From Entoloma clypeatum (taxonomy: Eukaryota; Basidiomycota; Agaricomycetes; Agaricales; Entolomataceae): a stretch of DNA of 64,000 nt. Shown here one piece after another: positions 11,842-24,300 of this stretch. The notes beneath the pieces were generated by a model. The model was not told the DNA's origin. It saw only the letters and a list, made by a program, of their open reading frames with translations, and made no database searches. The DNA lies in the NCBI GenBank assembly GCA_963565915.1, contig OY751492.1, positions 3,658,001 through 3,722,000 on the forward strand, read 5' to 3'. The number at the start of each line of letters is the position of its first letter. Within the stretch, counting starts at the first letter, position 1. The position numbers were made by a program, and so were the translations under genes.

Positions 11842-13511
11842 TTGCGTCTTTCAGGGTGCATAGACACCGAGGCCGCTATTACAGTGTTTACAATCATTGC
11901 GATAGCTATCCAGAAGGTACGAAAGTCCCCTCCTCAGTGTCCTCACGAGGCATTGTACCAATGTTCTATAGGTTTGGGTGTTGATTTTGCTGCCACGATA
12001 CCTCGGGATCCTACGAAGTATCAGGCATGGCTCGCAAGTGCGCGACAGGAGGTAGATGAGATCATCGAACATTATACAGACGATCCGGACTCTGTCTCTG
12101 AAGAGCAGCCGGCGAACACGTTATTCCTGGAGTGGGTGTATGAAATCGATCTCGACAACGAGATCTTTCATGGTACGAATCTTCATACATCGCAATACTC
12201 TTCAGCCCCGAGCTGACACAAATTCTTAGTCAATATGATACCTTTCTTCCGCCTTGATAACATGCCCGACGGCAAAGTCTTCGTAAAATCGATCGGCAAG
12301 GATTCATACCAGCATAACACATATAAAATTACGACCCCGGAAGCCCACCGTTACAATTGGACAGCACTTCCACCCATCGTGTCACAGGAGGTAATCAGTA
12401 ATTATCATCGAAGTGCTGTCGGCCAATACTATATCGTCCCAATCCACGAGCTGCTGGACATTCCCGAAGCTCAGTCCAGAGTTGAAACCACACGAATTCA
12501 TCTATTCCAAACGATAGTGGGTTGCATGATGTATCTCCACACCCACGGCCGCCTTTTCCGAATTTTGGAGAGCGTTCCAAATCTTGAAGAGATTCCGACC
12601 AAGCTCCTGTTACTCGGTCACTCGATCGGCACGCTCGCGATGCAACCTGCGATCTACGACCACCCGAAATACAGTCCTAGATTAACCCCACAGATGGTAG
12701 TAGGAAATATGTGACGTGGGTTTCTCCTCAGACTTGTCTCCTTGTGACGACGCATCTTGATGAGGAGAACAATCTCAAAGCGGCGGTGGTGAAAATGACC
12801 CATGCTGTTGAGGAATGTTACAACGCCACCGCCGGGACGATTTACGGCGTTGCCTTTTCCTTCTTTCACTGTATCATCATCCGTTTCGAGAAGGGCGACA
12901 ATGGAGCCATTCGGTTCAAACATACACCAGCTCTGCAGTTCCTGCCTTCATTTTACGCGACGTCACCTTCAACTCCTGGGATCGACGCTTTGATGCGCTT
13001 AGCTTGTCTTTCAGATGTCCTTGTGGCGCTGGACGTCCAGCCTATTTTCTAGCGTCTTTTGCCGAAAGTGGCAGACCTCCCACTGGAGACATGGATGCAA
13101 ATCGCGTCTGACCTCTCTACAGCAGACGATCTTATCAACCTTGCGCAACTCTCACCTCGTAGTTGGTCGGCCGCAAACGCGATTCTAAAGTTTCCTCACG
13201 TCGGAAAATATCGAATCACCGGCGTCGGGAAGGTCCCAGAGAAAGTCGTGCTTCGTTTGTGGGCAGGGGTGTTTGAATCCGTCTGCGATCATGAAGGGCG
13301 TGCGGCTGTATGTACGCTCTACGCCACCGGCCCTCGGCCTTCGTATTTTGCTCAATTTGACCCGTCCTTTGAATCGGAATGGGAAAACCAGCAATATCCT
13401 GGAGGGGGGAAGCCAGTCATCGAGGAGTTTGCACGATGGTGTCCTCGGTATCGTGTTCTCGAATCTGAGGATGATCTCAAGGGCGACGACGACGATGAGG
13501 GGGAGGAGTAA
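11842..13511 (+). pseudogene. Agaricomycete hypothetical protein with F-box-like segment, probably disrupted
   Basis: Exons 11842-12172, 12230-12696 and 12732-13511 join in frame across introns 12173-12229 (57 nt, GT...CTGAC...AG) and 12697-12731 (35 nt). The protein shows WVYEIDLDNEIFH, FFRLDNMPDGKVFVKSIG and NWTALPP, then FSFFHCIIIRFEKG, FLPSFYATSPSTPG and ALMRLACL. I recognise these blocks from a large family of uncharacterised Agaricomycete proteins. After an in-frame TAG at 13050-13052 the same frame continues with LPLETWMQIASDL, an F-box-like segment, and an acidic tail to 13511. Either the TAG is a C to T nonsense in one long gene, or the F-box part is a separate short gene from about 13059. 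The 5' end is unresolved because the first exon lacks an ATG. No function is assigned beyond a possible F-box role in ubiquitin ligase binding. Confidence 0.6.
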
Positions 13512-13710
13512 ACCGAGGATTCATTGACCGCGCGGTCCACTACACACATGACGGCGTTGTATACTACGGGACTTGAAGCGCCGGTATGATAGTCAATTTC
13601 GCTGATTGCTACTACATACCACTGTGCGATCCACAGGAAAACGAGGCATGTTCAAGTTTGAGATGATGATTGGATAGAAAATATTTGTATGGATCCGGAA
13701 AAAAATTACA

Positions 13711-14127
13711 ATGGTTATCAGACGTTTCTTGCGTTCCATTGACCCAGAGTCTGATTTGGGGGCGTACTTGACGACGAATTTCGAGATCGAAGACGTCGGC
13801 CCCGACGATTGCGGTATTTTGTGTGTTACCGTCAGTTCAATTAGATCCTCACATGCACCTTTTTTTGCTCTTCCTCCTCCATTGCGTCGAGAACAACCCG
13901 AGCATCCAAAACAAGTCTTTGAAGGGCGACTGAGAGGGCGTTCATTTGAAAAACTCCTAAAGAGGGTGGCGGCGGGCTGGAGCGCACGTCATGACCCGAG
14001 CGTGATCTCCACTACATACCTTCATCGTCCTCTGCTTCAGTTGCCGCATTTCGTTCCATCTATATACCATACAATCGTGGACATCATCACCCAGCTCAAA
14101 CGTTGCGTGGCCATCTTCAAGCCGTAG
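13711..14127 (+). other. Unrecognised ORF just upstream of VPS36
   Basis: A 138-codon ATG frame ending 5 nt before the VPS36 start codon. It has no motif I recognise and would leave VPS36 with no promoter outside it, so it may be a chance frame or a relic of the neighbouring gene. Composition is unremarkable. Confidence 0.2.
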
Positions 14128-14131
14128 CTGC

Positions 14132-16136
14132 ATGGCTTTACGTCGGATTACGACCTCCATCGATGGCACAATTCCTGTACAAGCTCTCCTTTATGATGAC
14201 GAGGAGATCCGTGGCAGCCAAGAAGGTGCAGGAATATATGACGGGTGCGTCAAGTCCCCTTTCGAGTCGCATTTGCATCCAATGATAAAGCAGTCTCCAG
14301 AAAGCGCAGCAGCACCAAGCAGGCACTGTTCACCTCTCAACGCATCGTCTGTTCTACATAGACGCTCGAAATGCATATAATCATTCCTTCGCTTTGGACC
14401 TGGCGCATATTATTCAGACGGACTACTACGCGGGGCTGTTCAAGTCGTCTCCGAAGATAACGCTCCATCTCTCTGGAAGCTCCAATATTGGGTCAGGTCA
14501 AGCCATCGGCGACAGCGCGGATAGGAACGGGTTTGAGATTTGGGAGTGCGAAGTCTGTGCGTATCGGAATCCACCAGGGCTCAGTCCTGCAGCTGCACGA
14601 GTCTGCGCGTTGTGCGGTGTCCCCCGGTCCTCCGTCTCTCCATCAGCCACGTCACAGCCGCAATGGTCGACATCGCTGCCTTCCTCGTCCGTGTCCACAC
14701 CTCCTCCCGCATCCATTTCGCTGGACTCCGTCGCCTGTCCTGCATGCACCTTTCTCAATCACCCTTCCCTCCCGACATGTGAGATATGCTCGACCGAACT
14801 TCCTCGCACAGCCAAGCGTCCCTCCATGAAGTCTGCCCCGAGTTCTCGACCTGCTTCCCCTGATTTGGATGGTGGCGATGGGGCGACAGCGCGGATGATC
14901 AAGCTCAGCTTTCGGAAAGGCGGCGATAAGCCGTTCTACACCATCTTGAAGAGATGTCTTAAGAGTAAAGCCTGGGAGGTGCGCATATATACTGTCAAAT
15001 CGTGCATCCAAACTGATATACCAAAAGGCTGCCGGTATCGGCGCTCGGACACTTCTTCCCTCCAAGAGTACGGAATCCGAACAAAGACATACCGCTGGAA
15101 TCTGTACGTGCTCTCAGAACATCAAGTGTGAACTCCAACCCTCAGCCCTGATATCTCAGCCGGCATACTCCAAACCGTCGAAAGCTCTGCCCAAGGCCGG
15201 GAAACAGGAATGCAGAGCGCGCTGCAGGACCTCGAAGCGCTTATGGTCAAAGCGAAAGACATGGTCCGCCTCGCTGCCGAGCTCAATGAGAAGCTCACCG
15301 CCGCCCCCACGTTGGAAGGGTCCGCATCTCCCCCTCCGCAACACACCGATTCGCAAACCCCGCCGTCCTCACCTCCACCAGCCCTGTTCTCGTCCATTGC
15401 CGAACCAGAGGAAGCTACATTCATTCGCTCGTCGCTCTCCCAGCTCGGGCTGCAGATGGCAAATGCGCCGGTGACGCTGGACATGATCAAGGACGAGCGC
15501 AAGTGGATCGAGGAGCTCGCGAGGGAGCTGGCGGGGGTTCTCCAAGGCTTGCAGAACAGCCGGGATGGGCAGCCCGGGGGAGGGATCATGCGAGATCGCG
15601 GGATCATTGCGCTGGATGAGGTCTGGGGCGGGTGGAACCGCGCACGAGGTGTCGGTACGTGTTTCTCTTTCTCGTTTTGCGGCTTTTTTCTTCGTTCTCT
15701 AATGAAACCCCCGCTTGTTGCGCATTCATATATGCCAGCCCTGATACCGCCTCAGACCCTTTTACAAGTCATCCCGTATATTTCGCTGTACACGGCGCCA
15801 CCAATTCAGACGCGTACACTGGCTTCGGGGCTGCGGGTGCTGCACACGCCCCCGTATACTCATGCGGCGTTTGCGGCGCGGTTGAGCGGGATGCTGGTGC
15901 TTGGAGGTCCGAAGACCACGGGGGAGATAGCGCGGGAGGAAGGGGTAACCGTTGGGTTGGCGGGGGAGATGATTGAGGAGGTGGAGAAGGATGGGAATGT
16001 GTGTAGGGACGATGTGGGGAGGACGAGTATTGGGTTGGGAAGTGGAAGCGAGGTGGAGGGGGGTGTCGGAGTGACGGGTGAGGTTACATGGTGGAATAAT
16101 GTATTCGTGACATATGTTTGGGATGGGCAGGTGTAA
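14132..16136 (+). CDS. VPS36: VPS36, ESCRT-II vacuolar sorting subunit
   Basis: ESCRT-II subunit that binds ubiquitinated cargo and phosphoinositides on endosomes and feeds cargo into multivesicular bodies. Five exons are supported by phase: 14132-14244, 14294-14978, 15028-15103, 15160-15654, 15739-16136; introns are 49, 49, 56 and 84 nt. The start MALRRITTSIDGTIPVQALL and the stretch HLSTHRLFYIDARNAY give a GLUE domain. It is split by two NZF zinc fingers: CEVCAYRNPP...CALC (14550-14620) and CPACTFLNH...CEIC (14730-14790). IKLSFRKGGDKPFY closes GLUE. The C-terminal winged-helix part holds EPEEATFIRSSLSQLGLQ, ERGIIALDEVWGGWNRARG-like sequence, LHTPPYTHAAF and final YVWDGQV. Length and order fit fungal VPS36, and no break is visible. 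Confidence 0.95.
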
Positions 16137-16549
16137 TGTCGTGCTCCGTTAGATGAGATGGTAATACATGTGTTGATTATGACTCTGATTTCAATTAGAC
16201 GACCCCCCCCCCCCCCCGCCTAATGCAGGAAAGCCCTCGTTTCTTCAAGCAAGAGGTTATACTCTGATTGGAACTGTATATATAGTTTACTACAAGAACA
16301 TGAATTTAGCACCAAAGAAGGATTGGATTCCTATCCAACTCCTGGGCCATGGACCGTTTTTGCACATCGAGTCTAAAACCCGGACGACTGTTCGTACAAG
16401 TGGAAACGAGTAAATTGCACGTTTGCTGATGCACCTCAAATGTCAAGTTAATCACAGTGATAATATAGGTTTTTACATGAGGGCAATACAAATATACTAG
16501 AAATACAAATGGGAATCGGAAAGTACGTGCTAACCAGCTTGGGAGAGAA
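16137..16549. other. Intergenic between convergent genes
   Basis: Space between the 3' ends of VPS36 and the minus-strand membrane-protein gene. It contains a long C homopolymer at about 16203-16217. The segment around 16225-16275 is duplicated at about 19377-19429 as the downstream edge of the VPS36 duplication. No gene is seen. Confidence 0.6.
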
Positions 16550-17329
16550 TTAGCAATAAATCAAGTAAGGGAAGGAGAACTGACTGAAGGCGCCGACATG
16601 GATATTGGGTTCTTTAGGATCTTCAGGCTTCATGTGATAGTGTGAGTATGCATTGACCAGCTCGAGGGAGAATTAGCATGAGATGCGCATACAAGACGGC
16701 ATAGTACTCACTGAGTAAGGGGGGGGAGGACTAACCGTTGCTTCCATTGAATTCCCCAGTTTGGTTATACCATCGCCCATCGCCCTGAGGCCATCGCCTA
16801 TCGCCCTGAGGCCATCACCTATCACCCTCAGCAAGGCACCGAGAATCTTCAGCAAAGCACTGAAAACCTTCCCCCAGATGAAATCGTGGAATTGGGTATA
16901 GTAATCGGTGGACTTGAGTCCCTTAATCGAGTGGAAAGCGAATGCGAAAAGACACTCCAACACGAGAATGATGATAACTGCCAAGAGTATACTAGCAGAG
17001 GTCGGAAGTGAAGCGATGTCAAGCTTGTCAAGCACTAAAGTGGCCAGGGGGGACGAAGGTTAGTATGTACACCCATTATGAATATTAACCGACTCACAGA
17101 AATATCCTAACTCGGCCCACCCGGCCATCCAGATCTCAAAGAAGAAGAACGGAAGATAGGGGTTGCTGCCACAGACAAATGCGGCGGTGAGGACTGAAGT
17201 GACCACTGTCGCTGCCGGGAGGATGAGGTGGAAGGGAAAAGGTAATCTTGGTGAGAATCCGAGAGCAAATAGATGTGTGATACAGATGAGGACGAGTGAG
17301 GCGATCTTGAGGGAATTCATGCTGATCAT
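16550..17329 (-). CDS. Small multi-pass membrane protein, unknown function
   Basis: A three-exon minus-strand gene: 17329-17098, 17034-16736, 16660-16550. Introns are 63 nt (GTGAGT...TTTAG) and 75 nt (GTTAGT...CTAAT...CGAG), and the exons join to exactly 213 codons plus TAA. The protein has hydrophobic stretches LKIASLVLICITHLFALGF, LILPAATVVTSVLTAAF, YLPFFFFEIWMAG and ILLAVIIILVLECLFAFAF, so three or four membrane segments. These are followed by an amphipathic tract with a 7-residue repeat (IGDGLRA, IGDGLRA, MGDGITK) and a short soluble tail ending PYLIYC. I do not recognise the family. A second in-frame Met lies three codons downstream of the chosen start. The gene sits between VPS36 and its decayed duplicate. 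Confidence 0.65.
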
Positions 17330-17677
17330 TGGTGGTGGCACTCGCCAGACTCAGCTGAAAGAGGGGTTAGTATACGGACTGTGGCGATTACTCCTATCCT
17401 ACGCTTGGTTGTACATCGCGGAGGTCAGGTTGACGGTCTTTGTCGCGTTCCGTCACGCGATTGTCTCTGCCACAGTGACTCCTGGCTCGTCCTACCGACG
17501 AATTTTTATTTCATTCCTTTCCTACTTCATCCTTTCTTTCTCTGCACCTCCAGAGTCCCAAATTCCTTGCCACCAAATACGTGGCACCAGTCAGATCTAT
17601 CGGTTAGGAACACCCGCTCTGAAGAACATTACCTCCAAACGCCCCTTCGCTGTCTCTTTCAAGTTTCAACCTCACGT
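17330..17677. other. Intergenic, probable promoter of the membrane-protein gene
   Basis: Mixed pyrimidine-rich sequence with no coding signal. It ends where homology to VPS36 begins abruptly at 17678 (AGGAGATCCGTGG). Confidence 0.5.
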
Positions 17678-19429
17678 AGGAGATCCGTGGCAGCCAAGAA
17701 GGTGCAGGAATATATGACGGGTGCGTGGGTATTTCCTTTCGAGCCGCATTTGCATCCAATGATGAAGCAGTCTCCACTGCAAGCGCAGCAGCACCAAGCA
17801 GGCACCGTTCACCTCTCAACGCATCGTCACTGCAAGCGCAGCATCACCAAGCAGGCACCGTTCACCTCTCAACGCATCGTCTGTTCTACATAGACGCTCG
17901 AAACGCATATAATCACTCTTCGCTTTGGACCTGGCGCATATCATTCAGACGGACTACTACGTGGGGCTTTTCAAGTCGCCTCCGAAGATAAATATTGGGT
18001 CAGGTCAAGCCATTGGCGACAGCGCGGATAGGAACGGGTTTGAGAGCTGAGAGTGCGAAGTCTGTGCGCATCAGCCGTCCCTCCATGAAGTCTGCCCCGA
18101 GTTCTCGGCCTGCATCCCCTGATTTGGATGGTGGCGATGGGGCGACGGCGCGGGTGATCACGCTCAGCTTTCGGAAATGCGGCGATAAGCCGTTTTACAC
18201 CATCTTGAAGAGATGTCTTAAGAGTAAAGCCTGGGAGGTGCGCATATATACTGCTCAAATCGTGCATCCAAACTGGTATACCAAAAGGCTGCTGGTATCG
18301 GCTCCAAAAGTACGGAATCCGAACAAAGGCATACCGCTGGAATCTGTACGTGCTCCCAGAACATCAAGTGTGAACTCCAACCCTCAGCCCTGATCTCAGC
18401 CGGCATACTCCAAACGGTCGAAAGCTCTGCCCAAGGCCGGGAAACAGGAATGCAGAGCGCACTGCAGGACCTCGAAGCGCTTATGGTCAAAGCGAAAGAC
18501 AGGGTACGCCTCGCTGCCGAGCTCAATGAGAAGCTCACCGCTGCCCCCACGTCGGAAGGGTCCGCATGTCCCCCTCCACAACACACCGATGCGCAACCCT
18601 CCCCGTCCTCACCTCCGCCAGCCCTGTTCTCGCCCATCGCCGAACCAGAGGAAGCTACGTTCATTCGCTCGTCGCTCTCGCTGCAGGTGGCGAATGCGCC
18701 GGTGACGCTGGACATGATCAAGGACGAGTGCAAGTGGTCCGAGGAGCTGGCGGGGGTTCTCTAAGGCTTGCGAAACAACCGGGACGGGCAGCCCGGGGGG
18801 TCATTGCGCTAGATGAGGTCTGGGGCGGGTGGACCCCCGCACAATGTGTCGGTATGTGTTTCTTTTTCTCGTTTGGTTTTTTTTTCGTTCTCTGACGAAA
18901 CCCTCGCTTGTCCGTATTCACATATACCAGCCCTGATACCGCCTCAGACCTTTTGACAAGTCATCCCGTATATTTCGGTGTACACGGCACCACCAATTCA
19001 GACGCGCAAAGTGACATCGGGGCTGTGGGTGCTGCACACCCCCCCGTATACGCATGCGGCGTTTGCGGCGCGGTTGAGCGGGATGGGACCATGGGGAGAT
19101 AGCGCAGGAGGAAGGGGTGACCGTTGGGGTGGCGAGGGAGATGATTGAGGATGGGAATGATTGTAGGGACGATATGTGTGGGGAGGTCGAGTATTGGGTT
19201 GGAAATCGGAAGCGAGGTGGAGGGGGGTGTCGGATTGACGGGTGAGGTTACATGGTGGAATAATGTATTCGTGACATATGCTTGGGATGGGCAGGTGTAA
19301 TGTCGAGCCCCGTTAGATGAGATGGTAATACATGTGTTAACTACGGCTCTGATTTCAATTAGACAACCCCCGCCTAATGCAGGAAAGCGCTCGTTTCTTC
19401 AAGCAAGAGGTTATACTCTGATTGGAACT
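17678..19429 (+). pseudogene. Truncated VPS36 duplicate
   Basis: Direct-orientation partial copy of 14208-16270. It starts inside VPS36 exon 1 and runs past the stop codon to the 3' flank. It keeps recognisable introns (for example the 49-nt intron before the GLUE end), so it arose by DNA duplication and not by retrocopying. Damage: no start codon or first 25 codons, an internal tandem duplication of about 50 bp near 17777-17880, a stop at 18048 where VPS36 has Trp, deletion of about 255 bp that removes nearly all of both NZF fingers (junction near 18071), a loss near 18290-18310, a stop at 18762, and further short deletions near 18800 and 19085-19150. It ends 19 bp from the stop codon of the aldolase gene. 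It cannot make ESCRT-II protein. Confidence 0.92.
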
Positions 19430-19447
19430 ATTAAGACTTTATTAGAT

Positions 19448-20642
19448 TTAATTGCTTGCTTGCGAGGCTACCTGTATGCTTACATTTGCGTAGGTGAGAT
19501 GCGGGTCTTGGATGAACTTTGCAGAGTACTCCGCGTCCTCTTTGCTGATCACAGTGCGCTGCAGTCCTTGGTTGGCCGACGCTTTCTCCGTCAGCAGCAT
19601 GACATGGCACTGTCGATCAAGCGTGTTGAACAACGACGCTGCTTCGTCCACCGTAGTTCCCACTAGATAGTACACGTAAGCGCGCGGCAGTAAGAACACC
19701 GGGGGGAAAGGTGCAAAGAAGCGCACGTGTCAGCAATCCATGATTCTGCAAAATGCACGTCTTCCATTTAGGCCCCAGCGCCTTTGCGATCTTCTCCCCT
19801 TCCTCCTTCGCCAACACGACCCCTCCGAAGTTCTCGTACACCCCGTGGTTGTCGTACAGCGCACACGAGTCCTGCGTGGTGATCTCCACGGGCTTGCCAA
19901 ATACGGACCAGGCTTTGCCGTAGATGGAATGGCAATGGGCGGCGGCCTGGACGTCCGGGCGGGCTTTGTGGATGGCTGAGTCTGTCAAGCACGCTGGAAG
20001 TGGTGTTCGATCATAGTTTAAGGCACGCTTACGGATAAAGAATCCAGCGGCGTTGATGGGGAGCTGGGCGCCGTGGGGCGAGACGTGTCCTCGTGGGTCG
20101 ACGAGCACGAGTTTGGAGACCTGTTTTAATTGTATGTGTTCAAGAACCCGTTGAGTGCTCTTTCTCGGACCGACGAGATGAAAAAGCTCTTACCCTCATG
20201 GAAGAGAAATGCACAGCGACTGGGTTCATCCTGGGCAAAAAGAGTGGGATCAGAGCGGTCCAAGTTGTTGTCGAGGGCGAGGAAAAATGATCGTACCAGA
20301 AGTGCCCAGGCAGTACTGGATCCCGAACAGTGATATGACCCGATATACCGTCTCCGTATCCCTGCTTCCCCCAGAAACGAAATACGGCGGCCATGTGCTC
20401 CTATCAAAGACCAAGCAAGTTAAGACACATTGAGAGGAAGACGAAGCAGGGCACCCCACCTTGATCCAGTCGCGCTCTTCGTAAGGATCATCAAACGTCG
20501 GTATACCCTCCAAACGCACGCTTCCAATCTTGTCACCTCGCCATACCTTGTCGTAGGTTTCTTTGGTAGGCCGCTTGTATGTTGTGACGCCGTGCTCCTC
20601 GTCTTGAGTGCCGTTAATTGTCTCGAGTGAAGCTTGGCTCAT
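19448..20642 (-). CDS. Class II aldolase/adducin domain protein, 3' end possibly truncated
   Basis: Six exons on the minus strand: 20642-20460, 20400-20297, 20230-20194, 20120-20033, 19981-19727, 19662-19448. They join in frame to 293 codons with GT-AG introns of 50-73 nt. Family role: zinc-dependent aldol cleavage or epimerisation of sugar phosphates; specificity cannot be read here. Seen: [49 protein letters not shown] with the paired zinc-ligand histidines, and [10 protein letters not shown] with the third. After [12 protein letters not shown] the frame reaches YAN followed by GTAAGC (19483), a good splice donor, then a short unlike tail to TAA. Fungal relatives continue with a further exon, which I cannot find before the VPS36 duplicate, so the last exon may have been lost. 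An in-frame extension upstream to about 20780 could add a leader. Confidence 0.85.
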
Positions 20643-21356
20643 GACGGCAGGAGTGAACGTTGGTTTGGGTCGTAGATAGGAGACATCACACAGTGGTGTT
20701 AGAGTGGCGGAACGGAACGACTGTTTAAACAATGAGGAGGCAAATCTTACACTAGATAAATGGCCGAGCTTCGCCGGCATGCTCACCTTGTTGTTTTCAT
20801 TGATGGGGTTTTTAAAAGGGACATCAGCTTTAAAAATCCGTTATTTTGCCTCTCATACGTTCCACACTGCACAGATTTCCTTGAGGCTTCATTTTGAGCC
20901 AGCACTATACCTATTCTATAGACCTGAACATCAAAATGAATGAAAGATATCTTGTGGACAGTGGAACAGGCCCGACAATCGATTCAAGGCAAATGTGACA
21001 GATTCAATCAAGCCCAGATCTAGCAAAGGCATGATTGAATTTGACCACCAATTGTTGTTGAAAATATATGTTACATGTATATCTGACCTCTGAGAATGGC
21101 CGATTGCTCTCGAATGGACGACAAGCATATTGGGAACACGATAAGTAGCAGAAAGGAAGACTTTTGATGAATTTGCGTGATGATTGGTTTTGAACTCAGC
21201 CAAGAGCAGTCGCGCTGAGCGACGCGTCGACGCAACAGCCGACGCAACGACGCAACGGCCACTGTGTCCCAAAATGGAATGCCATGCGGAAACCGAAAAT
21301 GCCGCCGTGACATTCGTGTGACAAATCTTTAAAGTCCCACCTAGTGTTCCCACATA
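20643..21356. other. Intergenic, no gene seen
   Basis: Upstream region of the aldolase gene and left flank of the pogo element. The last 17 bp before the TA target (CACCTAGTGTTCCCACA) match the repeat at 35438-35454. Confidence 0.6.
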
Positions 21357-24300
21357 CAGTCATTCACCACTCCTTTGTACACCGAAAAAAGAATCGACTC
21401 CCAATATGTTATTTCGCCCTCTTGGTACAACACGTCATATATAACTACAATAATACATAATGAACGATACCTGGACAAGATCCTGAGGTACCACGAGCTG
21501 TTTCTGATGAATGGGAGCCGATTTGGTGGAGCGTGACGAAATGAGGAAACCCGGGTCCTCTGTACACCGTCACGCTCAGCATCACAAAGTCTCGCCGCTG
21601 CTGCTGCTCGCCTCACTGCCCTCCTCCTCGCTGCCACTCCCAGCAGATCTGTTTTCCTCGACAACGGCCGTCTTCTTCGACAACCTCGGCTTTGATTTTG
21701 CCTTTGCCAATGGTCCCTGGACCGGTTTCTTCCACCTGGGCTTCTTCCTCTCAGCACGTCGTGCATCCCGCTCTGCCTCCCACAACTTCAACTCCTGCTG
21801 GAATGCATCCTTCACAACCTGGTTGCGAGCCTTCCGAGCTATCTCCTCTGCTTCCCAGGCCTTCACAGCCTTGTGGTATTTGTCGCGGGCTGTCTTTTTC
21901 TTCATCTTCGCCTGCTTTTCAGCCTCCCGGGCCAGAGTGTCCTCAACGACGCGCTCGACGAAGGCGTGATCAGTCAAGAGCCGTGATTTTCCATCAGCCA
22001 TGATCCGCCTTGATTTTCCCTTGATTTTCTGTTTGTTCTCCTGGGTTGCGAGCTTATGTCGGACTTTTTCGCAGAAAACATGCTGCAGGATCAACCCCGC
22101 CTGCTGCCCTCGTAAAACTCCTTTGTCATATGCGTGCTGAATCTCTGCCTCGCGAAGTGCCTCTTGAAGGAGGTGCTCATTGTGGGTTTGAGTCTCGAAT
22201 TTCACAAGATCGCCATATCGTTTGATGGGCGACATCTGGATGGTATTGAAGACTGGTGGCTCGAGCGCGGAGGTGGCGGGTTTGGATGAGAAGAGATCAG
22301 AGCTTTGGGCAAGCTGCGTGAATGTTTCAACCAGGGTTTCGGGGATGCCGTTAAGTTCTTCATCATCCATCAAATCGTCTTCTGATTCATCTCCATCTGC
22401 AGGGCTTCCACTTCTTGTCGCTTCCCTGCGCGCGAGCTTTGTAAAGGCATCGCAAATCATTTTCACTGGTGTGGGATATGCCAAAGGCATGGCTGCCTCA
22501 CATGTTGTCTCGCGGCTTGGAGCAAATTGCTCCTGGGAGAGGATGTTGGAATTGAATGGGACAACCCCTGTCTTGCAAAACGCTGCTTGGACGTTAACCT
22601 CGGTAAGTGCCCGAATATGTGCCTTGCCATATATGGCTAAAAAGTTGCTCTTCGAAACAAGGTCCCCAGTCGAGCTTTGGTACGCGTCGCGCTCCTCGGT
22701 CCAATATTTCTTCAAAGGGCTGAATACCACAACATCAAGGCCCTGATATACATGTGTCGTGTGGGAAGGATAGCAGAGGACATCAATGTTGTGGTCGTGC
22801 GCGTATGTCAGGAATTCCATTGTGTAGTGAGAGTTGTGGCCATTGACAATGAGAACACGTCGGCGGCCTCGGGCCTTTGCCTTCGTCTTCTTATCAAAGT
22901 CTTCAATCCATGCACGTCCTATCTCTCCATCTGTCCAACCTTTCGAAGAATAACCTAGTCTGAAATAAATGCAGAATCAGATATCTTTTCAGCCCAGATG
23001 CAGTGATTGCCACTCACGATGCGTGGAGTGGGTTGTCCTGTGCCCACTTTGTCAGGAATGCCTTTCCCTTGAAAATCACAGCTGGTGGAATGCTGGTTCC
23101 ATCAGCTCCGATTGTCACAATGACGGTTATGTTCTCCCGATTACCGTCGCGCTGCTGATATGTGCCATTCTTGCCCTTCCGACCAATAACTCGTTCTTGA
23201 TATCCAGCACCAGGTTGAAAACCAGTTTCATCGGCTGCCCAAATGCAATCTGGATCAACTCCTTCGATTGTTTTCCCAAGGAGTTCAAACCATTCTTCGT
23301 GATTGGTAGCATTGACAGCCCGACCACGGTTTTCGTCCAGATGCCGTGACCAGGTAGATTTGATCTCGTCCTGATGTCTCTCAATGAAGCGATCCGACCA
23401 ATTTTTCCCAACACCAGAGAAGTCTGAGCCGAGTCGAGCACATAGAATGAGATTGGCATGCTCGTCAAGGCGTCGTGCATTTAGGGGAAATCTGCGATCA
23501 GCGCATTCGAGAGCATATGTGACAATCATGTTCTCCTCTTCTGCAGTCAGGATAGTCTTCTTGGAATTGAACTCGCTCATTGACTTTCCTCCCTTGACGT
23601 GATTGCCCAAGGTGTTGTGGTTCAGCTTGATTGTGTGTCCCGTTTCCTTTCGATAATCAGCTTCAACCTGATCACAAACTTTCCGAAGCCCCAGAGGTTT
23701 TCTATCAGTCTGCTGCTGCTCTCGTTGATAGAATGCAACTGCTTGTTTCATCACCATGTTGGCCTCCTCTCTTGCAGACTGCTTTTTTGTTTTCACAGAT
23801 TTCGCCCTTCCAACCATGGTTTGGGCTTGAAAATGATGGAAACAGGGTGTTTGGGAGCTGGGAGTAGGGCTATTGGTGTTTTTATGGTCGTAGTTGGTGC
23901 TATGCACTTGTCTGACAACAGCTATGCCCTGCACACATTGGAACTGCATGTTTTTCATGTATGAGGTGACGGAATGTACCGCAGTGGCACTCTGTGTCAC
24001 ACATTGTAGGCATGTCACACATGTGACACCAATCCCACCTTGAGGAGAGGATGTCACCCAGGACGAGAACTAGGACTTGCACGACTGTTTGAATGACACT
24101 AGATGTTGCCCAAGTAGTGTTCTCAATGGTAAATCACTTTAAAAGAGCTAGATCCCTGCTCAAATCAACACAGTCATGCTGATTATTTTTCGGACACTGC
24201 CCCAAAACACCATCAGATCGACCCTCATCACGCATCAAAGCTCAGAAACCCTGGCAAATGTTTGCAGACCTCCCCTTATCATATAGCCATAGTTTGAAAC

